64,000 nt of DNA, taken from assembly GCA_032173965.1 (NCBI GenBank), contig CM063284.1, forward strand, positions 102,734,410-102,798,409. Direction: 5' to 3'. This stretch comes from Sitta carolinensis. Lineage: Eukaryota; Chordata; Aves; Passeriformes; Sittidae. The notes under the pieces were generated by a model. It was not told the DNA's origin, did no database searches, and saw only the letters and a program-made list of their open reading frames with translations. This document shows positions 1 through 11,905 of this stretch, piece by piece. A program made the position numbers and the translations under genes. Each line of letters starts with the position of its first letter. Position 1 is the first letter of the stretch.

Positions 1-501
1 CTGCAAAATACCTTTGTGAACTACTTATGTAATCTTCCCACAATAAAAAAAATCCCTGGCCAACACACCTATATGGAGAGCTTTATGCACTTCAAGTTTT
101 TAGTGCAATTTTCGGGACACCAACATGTGGGCTCTGTCATCATCAACAACTAAAGGAAGGCAAATATCTTTTTGTAGAGAAATAGATTTGATATTTGTTA
201 GAGAAACTGCCAGTCTTATTACTGTTTTTCACTGCTTTCAGCATCAAAACCAAGGACTGTGTCACCATTTTATTTTATACCTGAGCACTTCCTCACAAAA
301 ATGTAGTGTTAATTTAAAATAAACCAAAGGAAGGAAACAGCTGCTGGAGCCCTGAAGAAATTAAACTGTATGAAACACACAAAGGGGTTTGCCTCTTTTG
401 CTGTTCTAGTTAGGAACTGGGAGAGGTTGTTATGATCTGCTCTTCCTTAGGGCCTGTTGTTTAAAAAAAATGACAATGCTTTACCACCATTACTGGTTGT
501 G

Positions 502-502
<1 letters not shown>
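1..502. other. Non-coding sequence, no gene recognised
   Basis: Short open frames only (up to about 65 codons), with no conserved motif, repeat family or regulatory element I can name. Confidence 0.6.

Positions 503-554
<52 letters not shown>
503..554. repeat. Poly-T tract, 52 bases
   Basis: An uninterrupted run of 52 T flanked on both sides by GGTTGT (495-500 and 555-560). No recognisable retroposon body lies beside it on either strand. It may be an expanded homopolymer or the tail of a very short minus-strand retroposition. Homopolymer length in an assembly is often imprecise. Confidence 0.95.
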
Positions 555-555
<1 letters not shown>

Positions 556-3500
556 GTTGTAGTAGAGGGAACTGAAACTGGGAGATCTGAAGGTGTTAGG
601 CTTAAGTCCCTGCTGAGTTGGATTCCTTACAAGAACACAGCAAGAAAATGCCAAATCAAGGGTTTTCTGTGTTTGACATTTTTACAGGTTGTTATAGAAT
701 AGTTTATAAAACATCAAATGATAAATAATCTTTCATTTCCTCTGTTAGCTGCCTAACCCATGTCTACCTCCTTAAAACATGAGCTACAACAACTCAGCAG
801 ACAGAGCTTGCTTTTTGCACATTCTTGTGGAAAACCATAGACAGGGATCCTTACGCATTTGATGTGAATGTGCAATTTAGCTGTCTACATTTGATCACAT
901 TCAGCATTGTCTGTCTGGATCTGAGGCTGAATGCCACAATTTGATTGTGATGCCATTAGTGTTTGAAGATTTTGAGAGGCTAAACAGTTGCATATACATT
1001 TTGGTATTCTGTCTAACTGCTCCTGCTAGGCAGAAGCAAATACTGAAGAAGGCTCCAAATCCATTAGAGACTATTAGAGCTCATTCTTTAGTATGGAATT
1101 CTTATTATAAGGTTATTTAGGGGCTCTCTTTTGGGGGTATCTCTGGATTAAGGATTTATGGTGTAGACCAAGGATTTCTTGGGAGGTACTTAGTAGTTAC
1201 ATATGTGCCATATGTTGCTGTTTTTGAAGTTTCCCTGCATTTAATAGCATTACTTTTTTGGCTTTTCCTTAACATTATTTACAGTTAGGTCCGAGGTCCA
1301 CAGTCCTAAGGCCTGATCTGAAGGCACTGCAAATACAATAGTGCCTGAATCCAGTCCTTCTCAGTAGGCCTGTGTGAAATAATAACCAATTACAAGGTGA
1401 ACTTATTTCATAAACAGATGTGAATTGCAGGAGACAGATCTGATAATACCGAAAGAAACTATAAAAACTAATAAAGAAATTATGTCTTGTCAGAAGGCTC
1501 CTGGAAAGATAGTACAGAGTTCATGAAACTCATGGTGAAATTCCATTTACTCAAATCAGCATGGGATCATGTGAAAGAGGTCAGAATAGAAAAACCTCAC
1601 CACTCCTCGTGCTGAAATGAAAACAATATTCAACTAAACAGTAAGCACTTCTACCCCAACACCTACTGAAAATAAGTTGTTTAATGATGGTCAGAAAAGC
1701 ACACTTCCTATTTGCCAGTCCACCTACAATGAAACAGACACATGCATGTGTGCATACCCAAAAAATCAGATTTGTATTTCATATGCATTTGACTACATCC
1801 TGCTTTGATTATTAGTTTTCTTTCATCAAACATATCCTGAGCTGTATATGTAATACTTTATAGTTATGACCCCTAGGTTTTTGACACCATTCTAATAGCA
1901 AAGGCCTGATTTCCCCACGTTTAGAAACATGTGTGTTAGTCAAAATGGTGGGGGATTTTTACCAGCAGGAGTGTTTTGGAATGATGAAAAAATGCTCATT
2001 CTGCCAAAAAAATGCCTTGATTAGAACAGGCAGAAGCTTGATTTTCACCTGCTTGCCTGTCTGGGTAGAGCAGGTGTGAAACACTCCATAATTGAGCAAG
2101 TGGTTACATCTGCTCTCAGAGTCCCAAATGAAATTATCATAAAAAATTAAAGAATTAATTAACCAATAAGACTGAAAATAGGGCAGAGTGTTTTGCTTCC
2201 GTGGAGGCTTGATTTTTTTGATGTTGGTGGTTAGATTGGTTAAAGATCTTCTGTTACTGGTTGTGATCCCAGTCCATAAGTCCTTCTTAGACACAAATGT
2301 TTATTTTATTTTGGAAGTTCTACTAATTTTTGATAGAAAAATACCATTACAGATGCTGTCAATGGCAAATCATGGCATATCTTCCCATGGAGTCCTTTCA
2401 GAAGGTATCACTTCATCACCAGTATTAGGCTGTGTCAGCTTTGCTGCTGCTGTGACAAATTTTAAATTAAATTTTAAAAAGCAGAGGAAGATAATGATTT
2501 CCAATAAATACTGTGAAATTCACTTCCTATGGTAGTAAAAAGCACACAAGTTACTGCACACTAAAATTTATACATTTGCTACAATTCACCTTTAAGGAAC
2601 GCAAGAGAAAAGTTAGTGATTTTGAACAGGTGATGTGTTTTATCGTTTGGAAGCATGCCCGTTATTCAGGATCACAGAACTCATGAATTGATGATCCAGA
2701 GGGAGGCTCTTTTACTATTGCATCTTCTGCGTTGCCTCTATAAATATCTTTTTTTATTATTATTATGCAGTTTTTAGATTTGTTTTATGGTTCTGGTTAT
2801 TAATATTCTACCTCTGACTGTTACCAGAATTCATAGCTCCGTTAGAAGTCTGACATGGCTGGGATATTTGCTTGTGCAGGTAGTTTTCTTGCAGTAAACC
2901 AATCTGCTGGACAGAGAGGGGAATAGTCTGCCTTTGATAGTGGGTATATTTCTGATTAGAGGGAATATGTGGCTTCAAACAAAACCAGCAGCCCCAAAAG
3001 TTTAAATTACTACAAGTATACAGCATGTGAGCTTTTTGTATGTGATTGCATAGCCTAAACAAATTGCTACTTCTCTTTATTCCTGCCAGAGAGTGAGGGT
3101 TGGGCATGAAAATCTCATGCTCTCTATTAACTTCTCTGAGATTCTACAGGATTCTCCAGCCATAGGACAGTGTCTTCAGCTCACCCAAAACTGCAGCTAA
3201 AGGAGATCAATGTTACCAACAGCATAGACCTTTTTTATTGTTTTTACAACCTCCATAGTTTCTATCCTGAAAATGCTGTTGCGATTATATTGAGGTTCCC
3301 TTTCCCTGCCCTCAAGATATTTTAGAGCCAAGAAGACACTAAAATCTTAGAAGAACTTATTTTGTATTTTACTTTCATCTTCGGGGTGTACTGAAATGAT
3401 ACAATGCAATGTTGAAGAAGAGTCAGCAAAACTGTGGCAATGAAGACTTTTATTTCTCCAGCAAGACATAATAACTTGGAGTCTGCAACCTACTGCAAGT

Positions 3501-6500
3501 CATCTCTAACAGACCAAACAATTCACAGACACTTAGTGAGTAATTGGATAGCTGCTAGTGCAGCAGCTTGACAAGTGAGGCCAGTAAGGAACTGGTTTAT
3601 GGTTATGTGATTATACTGAGGTTCTTCTGTTGTTTAAAAAAAAAAAAAAAAATCTTGACCTTTTTTCCTTTTTTTCTTTTAAAGAATAATCTTCCAGGAG
3701 GTTAGATGTGACTTGCAGAACAGAAGAGTTCTGAGTTTGTTTAAGGTTATTTCCTCTCCAGGAAATACTCACTGGAGAAAAGGTAGAGGGAGAAAATGCA
3801 TGAATTGCTTCTTACAACTTGTCATTTTTTGGGTGATGAGGATACCTGGGGGAGCTTTGCACCTGTCAGCTACGTTTATAACATGCCTTTCAAAGAGATA
3901 GAAAGACCATTTTTAAAAGCTCTAACGCTACATTTAAGATCCTCTCCACACTGGCCTTGTTTTACTTGCCTTCCAGCTCTTTCTCCTCCATGAGGAAGGA
4001 ATATCTCTTTCCACAAGCATCCCCACAGACATGCAGGTATGAGAAGGTTGGTTCTCGTGCAAAAAGCTGACGGTATGGTCTGGACTCTTACTCCCATGGG
4101 AGCACTGCTATTGACTTTAGCTGGACCAGGATTTCACCCTTGCTTGTGTCAAGTTTGGCAAGGATTACTGGAATGAAACTGGTCCTGAGGGAAGAAATCA
4201 GATGCTATTCTACACAAATGCCCAAGTGCCCAATGTGTATGAAGAAATCTGGAAGGATCATAAAAAGGATTAATATTTTAGACACGCTTAGCAGGCCCGA
4301 TGATTCTCCCACTGAGGCGATGGAAGCTGACTTGAGGAGCAAACACGGTGTGCCAATGCAAGCACTTCACCTCTGCCCCTTGTCAGGTTTCTTTTACAGC
4401 CATCACAAGGTAGCTATTTCTTCACTCTACAAATCCAAATGAAAGAATCTTGAGTGGCCCAGGAGACATTTAAGCTGGTCACTGCAAATTGATTCTCACA
4501 AGTGTCTCTGGTGTGAGGATGTGCTACTTCTTAAGCAGCAAGAGAAGGGGAAATGGAATGAAGAGGTTGTATGGCTGCTCTCAGGAGAACGTCAAGCTAA
4601 CAAGAGCAGATTGGTGTTAATTTAGCAGAGAAAAAAAGTCTCTCCTCTTTTAATGCTTGAGGATTTGAGATTCCAGCAACAGGTTGGGGACATAGGCAGT
4701 GGGAAGGAGTGGGGGGGAGATCATTCTTAAGCAATTACAGTAGTATGGAAATAGGTTACGGCAGGTTAGGGAACAAAAGTACATAACTGAAGGAGAAACA
4801 AAAAAAAGAGGACAACGCAAATCTGGGAGAACAGCCGGCTCTTTGCTGATTCAAAAGCATTTTTTTTTGGGAGAGTAGGGCAGGAAATTGCTGCTTTGCT
4901 TCACAAATTTAAAAAAAAAAAAAAAACAAACCCAGAACTCAAAGAAAGCAAAAAAAAACTAAAACCCAGAAGGACTGCTCCCACTGTGCTGCAGGGACAG
5001 ATCCCATAGCCTATCTTTCAGCAGAGTAACATCAACGTGGAAACACAGTATGGCTTTGGAGTTGTGCTTATTCATGTCAGATAAGACTGGAGCATAGCAA
5101 GAGCAAGCTGCAAGTTTGTCTTTATGTCAGCTCAAGAAAATCTACTGTAGCCATAATCCCATGTACAATTTGAATGGTTAGCACTGCCAGTGAAAAAAGC
5201 AGTTTCCTGCCATGTGCTCCCTAGTTCCCCTATCTAGTTCCGTGCAAAACCCCTATACAGCCCTGACAACATAGGCTTGAAAGCATAATGTGTAAATGAG
5301 TGACTGTGGGAAGGGACAGAAGGTTAAACCACTCTTTCAAAGTCTTAGAGTGTGTGTGAAACTGTGGCTCTAAAAAGACCTTTTGTAAAGATAAGAGAAT
5401 ATCCACCGAAGAGATACTTTTTTCTGGACAGTCAGAAATTTGTGATTAAAAGCTACAACTGAGAAATAATAAACATAACCTTGAAGAAGAGTACTGCTTC
5501 ATATCTGATAACATGATGATTTGTGTGGATTTTTAATACAATATATCATGTATATGAAATAATAATAATAAAAACAAAAATGATTTTGAGTCTTTCTGCA
5601 TCCAGGGTTATTGTTGTTCTCTTTTGTACTGTCAAGATAAAGCAGAAACAAATGGTTATCCAAGTGCTGAGTATCCTTTGGAGAGCTAAAGAACAATTTT
5701 CTGAAGATGGAGAGTAGGATAGATTGGCATGAGGTAAGAACACACCTGCTTCTGTTCCTTTTGTTGATCCAAAGCTTCTGTTGATTCAAGGGATAAAAGA
5801 AGTTCCCCGATGAGATGTGCCAAGAGACACTTTTAATCTCTTTTGCTGGGGAGCAAGAGATTCTACTGCCAATGCTTGCAGTATGAACTTCATTCATTGT
5901 TTATTGAGTGAAGAGAGAAGGTGAAGGGGTAGCTTTTCCTGCATCACTCAGACTTAAATAGAGGGGTGAGAAATAGAAACCTTAGGAAAAGGACATAGAA
6001 GAGCTACAAGTACAAATTAATATGATCAAAATAATTCTGACATCTTTAGATCTCAGAGGATACTTTTTTTTATTTTTAATTTTTACTTTTATTTATTTTT
6101 ATTTTTAATGTGTTTCATCTCCTGGAGAATGACTGGTTTATTGCAAATTTAACTCAGTGTTGTGAAAAAGCAGCTTTCAAAATGCCAGCTGATGAAACAC
6201 TAGTGAAGCAGGGGCCTGGGGCAGCTTCATCCTAAATTCAGGGCAGAATTAGGTTCAAACACACCAGCTGGAAATTTTCATATAACCTGCCTGGTTACAT
6301 AAAGGAAATTAATGGCTTCTTGTGGCTCTCTTCTGTGGAGGACAGTAGCTGCATTTCCTTCAGTTTCCAGGGAGGTTAACTTGCATGCTCATCCAAATAC
6401 TCAGCTGAAGTGCTCTATGGTAGAAAGGGAAATTGGTGCTGAATCGAGTTATCTGTCATGCATTCTAATCTAATGCAGGAATCAAACAACAACAACAACA

Positions 6501-8480
6501 AAAGCACTGAGCAGTGAGCAAACAATCTCTTTGAACTAACATCCAACCCAAAAACTCTGCAGGCTTTTTCTCTGAAGCTGTTCTCCTGTCCTTCTATACC
6601 TATCATATGTATTCTTTCTTAGTCTGCTTTTTGCTTCCTCCCTTCTTTCAGCATCTCTTTTCTTGCACCAGTTTCTCCTGGAGATACACAATATTTCCAG
6701 CAGAACAAGAAGAGGTGACGCAGTTCTGCTCCTCCTGAGTGCCTATGCTCCATCTTCAGGGTGTAGAGGTGAAACGGCTATGGTAGCAACTCACCCATAT
6801 GTGAGAGAAATCAGAGCCACTCACTTGTTTTCTTGCAGCTGTGTTGAAACAGGTAACTGTGATTAGACATTCCCGCAGCAGCTGGTTTCTAGGGGGCTTA
6901 ATTACACTATTATTTCAGTTTTAGCACTTAGGGCTTAAAATGCTGACAATTCCAGAGTGCGACCCTGGCAAAGTCTTATTGCATCTTACTCTGTCAAACC
7001 TCTTGATGCAAACCTCTGTGTGACTCACGCAGCTCCTTTGCATTTGGGAGACTGCCCCTAACACTTTATTCTAGGCAGAAGAAAACAAAGAAGAATAAAA
7101 TAAAAATCAGAGACCGGAAAACCACCAAATACTTCAAAACATTATGGTCAATACATTATTGAGTGTCTTTGCCATTAAAGCTATGCTCTTGGTTGGTCAA
7201 CTAAGTCACCCATCGTGAAAGCAGCTTCCTGAGAGATTTGGACATATAATTTCCTCCCTGAATGTTTTTTTCCTATACAGTATTTCACCGACCCATTGTT
7301 GTGTCAGGCTCTAATGTAGATTTCTGCATGTTGTCACTTTAGAAGTAGGCCCTCACAGTTGATAAAAAATTAAACTTACTGAAATTTCTGTTATCTCAGT
7401 ATGCTCCACATACACCAGTGTGCAAGGTACAGTTGGACCAGGAATCTTGAAATAATTTGCATCTGAACATCCTGTTTTCTGAGCTAGTTTTGTACATTAC
7501 ACCCAGTGGTATTTTCTCTCATCTTTCAAAAAGGCTTTGCAGCCCCAAAATGTCCAGGAGTTTTACAATCATCTCATAACTTAATCTCCCCAGTTGCTCA
7601 TTTAACTGCTCTATTGAAGTAACATGTCTCAACTTATATCCTTCCAACTTTGGATGAATGAACAACACTAAACATCAGAGGGAGGCAAATACTGTAATGC
7701 TTTTATGAATATTCATCTGAATTTTGAAAGGAACTCTGCATTTTCTTGGTTTTAATTTTCACGCTGTAAATTTTCTCACAAGTAATATCTGTACAGAAAT
7801 ATTTGCCGAAACAGCATATACCATTATAATAGCATCAAATACTACTAGAATGTTAAAATTCAAATGAATAATTGATATTCACATCAAAAAACTAAATCAA
7901 AGAATTATCCAATTGAGGCAAGAAGGCACGCCTTGTGATCTCTGTGTTAAATTGGATCAGACTGAATTTCTTCTTTGAAAAGCTGCAATAAGCTTCTTGT
8001 GAATGGGCCTAAACTTGAGTTTCACTCAATGTAAATCATTCTGAATGACAAACAGTCATGCAAAAACATGTTTATATACAATTTCCAAATGGAAAAGAGG
8101 CGAATGTATTGAAAAAGTATTCACCCTGAAATATTCTTCCAGCTGAGCTCTTAGATAAGTTACTGTCAGGCAATCCAGCACGGTGCTTTCCCTTTGCATT
8201 CCCTTGCTCTTAAATTATGCTGATTTGAGAAGCCAAAGGCTGTGCTTTGACCCTGGCATGTCAATCTTCTACTTATCTGTGCAGAAAACTACCTCAGAGT
8301 TAATGGAGTATCCTTATTTAAAATACTCCTTCGTTCCCTGGCCAAAGTGTGCCCATGTAGGGAGTTAAATTATCCATCTGCATTCTTGCTTCACCCACTG
8401 ACCTACATTGCTATGACCATTAGCTAAGGTGATGCCTTATTGGTATTTCTGCTCCAGTAAATGAGCATTCCCAGGGCTAA
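555..8480. other. Intergenic, A+T-rich, no gene recognised
   Basis: Open frames stay below about 135 codons, overlap on both strands and resemble no family I know. Poly-A runs occur at about 3635-3651 and 4911-4926, with A-rich flanks, but no retroposon body was recognised. I see no CpG-rich segment that could be a first exon. If the locus is the PTPRM-LRRC30 interval, this is distal intergenic DNA. Confidence 0.6.
6063..6109. repeat. T/A low-complexity tract, (TTTTA)n-like
   Basis: About 47 bases made almost only of T and A with an irregular TTTTTA/TTTATT period and two interspersed C. No other signal was seen in it. Confidence 0.8.
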
Positions 8481-9990
8481 AATACTCTTTACCAAGACAT
8501 TACAAGAAAGCAGCAGTATGCATTAGAGTGGCCAGCAGCAGAAAAACCTGTCCTATACAAGACTTTACAAAATGCTGCCAGTGAGTGGGAAAATATGACA
8601 GCCCCCAGATGAGCCAGTACTGCTTTAATGCTCTCCAGGGAGAGACGGGGAGAGTCCAGTATAAGGAGGGACACAAGAAAGGTCTGACACAACATGGCAC
8701 TCCGGGGGTTTGTCTGGCTGTCTTCAGTCAAAAGACAGACAAAGCCTTGCAGGTTGTTCATCAGCTTGCTCGTGTAGTTTGGGCCATTAATATACACTTA
8801 CAGACACTGTTTAATGAAGTAGGTTCATGAGAAGATGCAAAAATTGAAAGGGGTTGTACTGCTGGAGGTCCTGGAGAGCACCCCTCCATCAGTCAGCTGC
8901 AACAGAAGGGTTGGATCACAGACAGCTCATACTTGGTCACCTCAAAGCAGACACAATCTGGAAAAGTCCTCTTGGGAAAAGAAAGCTAAGGGAGCAGCAA
9001 TGCAGACCTGTTAGTGAGACAAGGGAAGCGATGCCAGGCTGCTTTGGGCTATCAGGCAAGTCAATTGATTCCCCTGCTTGGCAGTGCTGAGAGAGCAGGT
9101 GTAAAGGATGGGAATCCTAGTGATGAGATCAAGGAAGCTGCATCTGGAAGAGGTCAAAATGCCAGCAGGCATGGCAATAGGAGAGATGACTCCCAGGGGG
9201 TGATACTATATGTACAGGCTCAGAGTGATGGGAAGATTAACCATCAAGCAGCAAGGCATTTAAACACCTATTCAGATCATGTTGTGTTTTTTAAAAAAGA
9301 AGACAACCAAGTAAACATCCCTTGTTGTACAACAGGAGTAACAATTCTAAAGATTATGGAACACCTCACCCTAATCCTAGTGGCAGCTCAGGGCTGACAT
9401 CAAAGTCCCCAGCACCACATGTGGTCCAGAGAGCCATAGCCTCTGTGCCTTCTGGAGTTCTCACCGTAATCCTGAAGGCAGCTCATGGGTGGAGGTTGAA
9501 GTCCCCAGCACTATGGGTGGCCCAGATGATGAGCCATCCTGCAGCATGAGATGGTCTCACTTTGTATGTCTTGAGATCTGAATGATACCTTGTGGAGCTA
9601 GAACAGAGGTGAGAGAGAATTAAGAAGAATAAAGTAATTATTTATTAAGGTGTCTTTGAGGCCACACCCTGGCAGTGCCACAGCTGTGGCTCTGCCCAGA
9701 TGGCTCCAAGATGGATGCAAAAGAGGGCTTTGTCACGAAATCTCACATTTTTACATGTTTTATGCATTTGCATACAGGAGTCAACTGTCCAATTAGCGGC
9801 CTCAAACCATGAAGTTTCATCCTCCTTGCATGCCTACTTGCCTGCCCTCCTCCCTTCACATTGTTTATGCCCTTGGCCTGAAGTTTAGAGAGATTTCCCT
9901 TGAGTTCCTAATGAAAATAAGATTATTGTGTCTTCACCACCCTGTGAAAAGATCTTAGTAAACCTTAACATAAAACTAAAAGCTGCATAC
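8481..9990. other. Compositionally distinct block, possible degraded retroelement
   Basis: Richer in G+C and in overlapping open frames than its neighbours: about 8489-8797 on the minus strand, and 8585-8830, 8854-9090 and 9014-9397 on the plus strand. None shows a reverse transcriptase, integrase, gag zinc-knuckle or other motif I can name. The tandem pair at 9372-9545 lies inside. At 9630-9900 there is a segment with an AATAAT-rich edge and GCCACAGCTGTGGC, a perfect 14-bp palindrome (about 9677-9690), resembling the texture of an LTR, but no paired LTR, primer-binding site or TG...CA ends were established. Confidence 0.3.
9372..9545 (+). repeat. 95-bp imperfect tandem duplication (two units)
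   Basis: The segment beginning TAATCCTAGTGGCAGCTCA at 9372 recurs as TAATCCTGAAGGCAGCTCA at 9467. Both copies then share an AAGTCCCCAGCAC block (about 9402-9414 and 9500-9512) followed by TGTGGTCCAGA versus GGTGGCCCAGA. The match is imperfect and extends over about 60 bases of each unit, so it is an old duplication. The unit family was not recognised. Confidence 0.7.
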
Positions 9991-11067
9991 CGAGGCAAAA
10001 CATGAAATCTTACAACTTAAGGTGTCATGAGAATGGTTGTTAAAATAATGGACTGTTTGATCAGAGTACTCGTGTTTTTTGCAGCATGAGTTGATTAAGG
10101 AATCTTGTTATTCTTTCGGTTACCCCATATTCTTTTTGGTGCATAAGAATAGGAATCCTGTTATATTCCTTGGCTTTTTTTACTTTTTTATATTAACCAC
10201 ACCTTATGCATAATAGTAACCCTATGTTGAAATTCAGATTCAGGGCTCATGTCTCTCTTGCCTTTGCGTCTCCCCATGAGCTGTGCAATATCAGGCTTGT
10301 CCATGAATCGGTTTCGTAACTCTTACAAAAATCAGTCTTTACTGTCACTTCTCTTGCTTTTTTATCTCATAATATTTGAGCTAAGAGGAGAGCAGACAAA
10401 GAGCAATACAAAAAAATCCTGCAACAAAATCCTTCACTAAAAACTTATAGTACCCTATCATTTGGAGAAAGCCCTTTCAAACATCAGTCTTTTGCATCTT
10501 TTCATGTGTAGAATTGTGAACACCTTCAGCATTCCCAAATGAGGTAATCCAAGAGACTGGTGGCACTTTGTTACTGCTTTGTAACACAATCCCCTTGGAA
10601 GTATTCAATGCATAGAGGTGTTATTGGGCAGCATATTCTGGGAATAATTTAAACTTCCTACACAAAGGCAAAGCCTTTTATCAGCTCAGATCCATCCATT
10701 ATCCATTTCTACAAGACAATACCTAGGTATTTCTACCTAGGCATTGCTTTCCAAAAGCCTGGCCATATCATATGAAACAATAAACACTGGAACTATCACT
10801 GAAAGCATCTTTCCTGGCTTTGCCAGCAAAGATTCTCCTCTGGGGAAAAGTGTGCAGACAGGATGCTCCTCCTTTTCCTTCCCCTTGACCTCCAAGCCAG
10901 CAGCTGTCTGGGGCAAGGAGCCTCCCTGAGTATTGTTGTTGCTGTTCAGATGGCCTTTAAAGGCCATGATTGGTCCATCTAAGGGCAAGTAGGATAGTTC
11001 ATGGGTTTTTTCTCTCCATGCAAATTCTGGATTATTTCCTCCTCTGCACAAATATTATTGCAGTTTA

Positions 11068-11092
11068 AAACAACAACAACAACAACAACAAA
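11068..11092. repeat. (CAA)n microsatellite
   Basis: About eight CAA units followed by A/C-rich low-complexity sequence to about 11120. A shorter (CAA)n of about 17 bases lies at 6485-6501. Confidence 0.9.
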
Positions 11093-11850
11093 CAAACCAC
11101 ACACAAACCCCCAAAACCCCTTCCTAATTTGTTTACTCATTGGCTGTCATGTATACAGGAACAGGCAATGTGGTCCCTGAGCTAGTTCTTCCAGTATCAG
11201 TACATCAGTATCAGGAGTCCAGCTGCTGCTGTTTGCAAATCTCTGTAGATGAATGCAGTCCAAAACTTACAATTTAGACTTAAACGTTGAATTCTACTTA
11301 CTGTGTAATTAAAAGTCTTCAACAAACAAAAAATGAAAACTATAGATATGTAAATACGACCAAATATAAATTTCTGGGTTTAATATGCTGGAAAAAGGGA
11401 TTTTCATGCAGTCTGTATCTCTCACATTCCCCTGTTTTGCATATATTTCCTCCCCACACATGTTTCTGGACTTTTTAAAGTAGATTTTTGAGGCTGGATC
11501 TTAAGTTGCAGCATAAACTTCTGCTCACCTGAGTCATTAACTATAAAAGTTTTGTCCAAAATTCAACAAAGTGATGCCAAAGATTGAGCAGCTAAAGCCA
11601 AGATTCTTCCTCCCTGACAGGCAAGGCACCTTAGCTCCACTTCAAACACATAGGTACACACACCCATGCCCAAAAGGGCACCTGTGATCCTGCTCTGAAG
11701 ATTGGTCTGCAGTGGCTTACGAAATGAAGGTCTTCAATAAAGTTTTAATTTTTTGAGCTTGCTGAGTTACCTCTGTCATATTTATATTACTTTTTCTTAG
11801 ACATGCTAAACTTTCTTTAGTTTGGGTGTATATGACTAATTAGGTTAATT

Positions 11851-11905
11851 TTAAATGTTCTGCTAAATGAACACGGTTCATTTAAATATTCTGCTAAATG
11901 AACAT
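11851..11905 (+). repeat. 31-bp period tandem duplication
   Basis: TTAAATGTTCTGCTAAATGA at 11851 is repeated as TTAAATATTCTGCTAAATGA at 11882, with one mismatch in the first 20 bases. The spacer includes TGAACACGGTTCA, a small inverted repeat. This is replication-slippage type local duplication with no coding potential. Confidence 0.75.
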
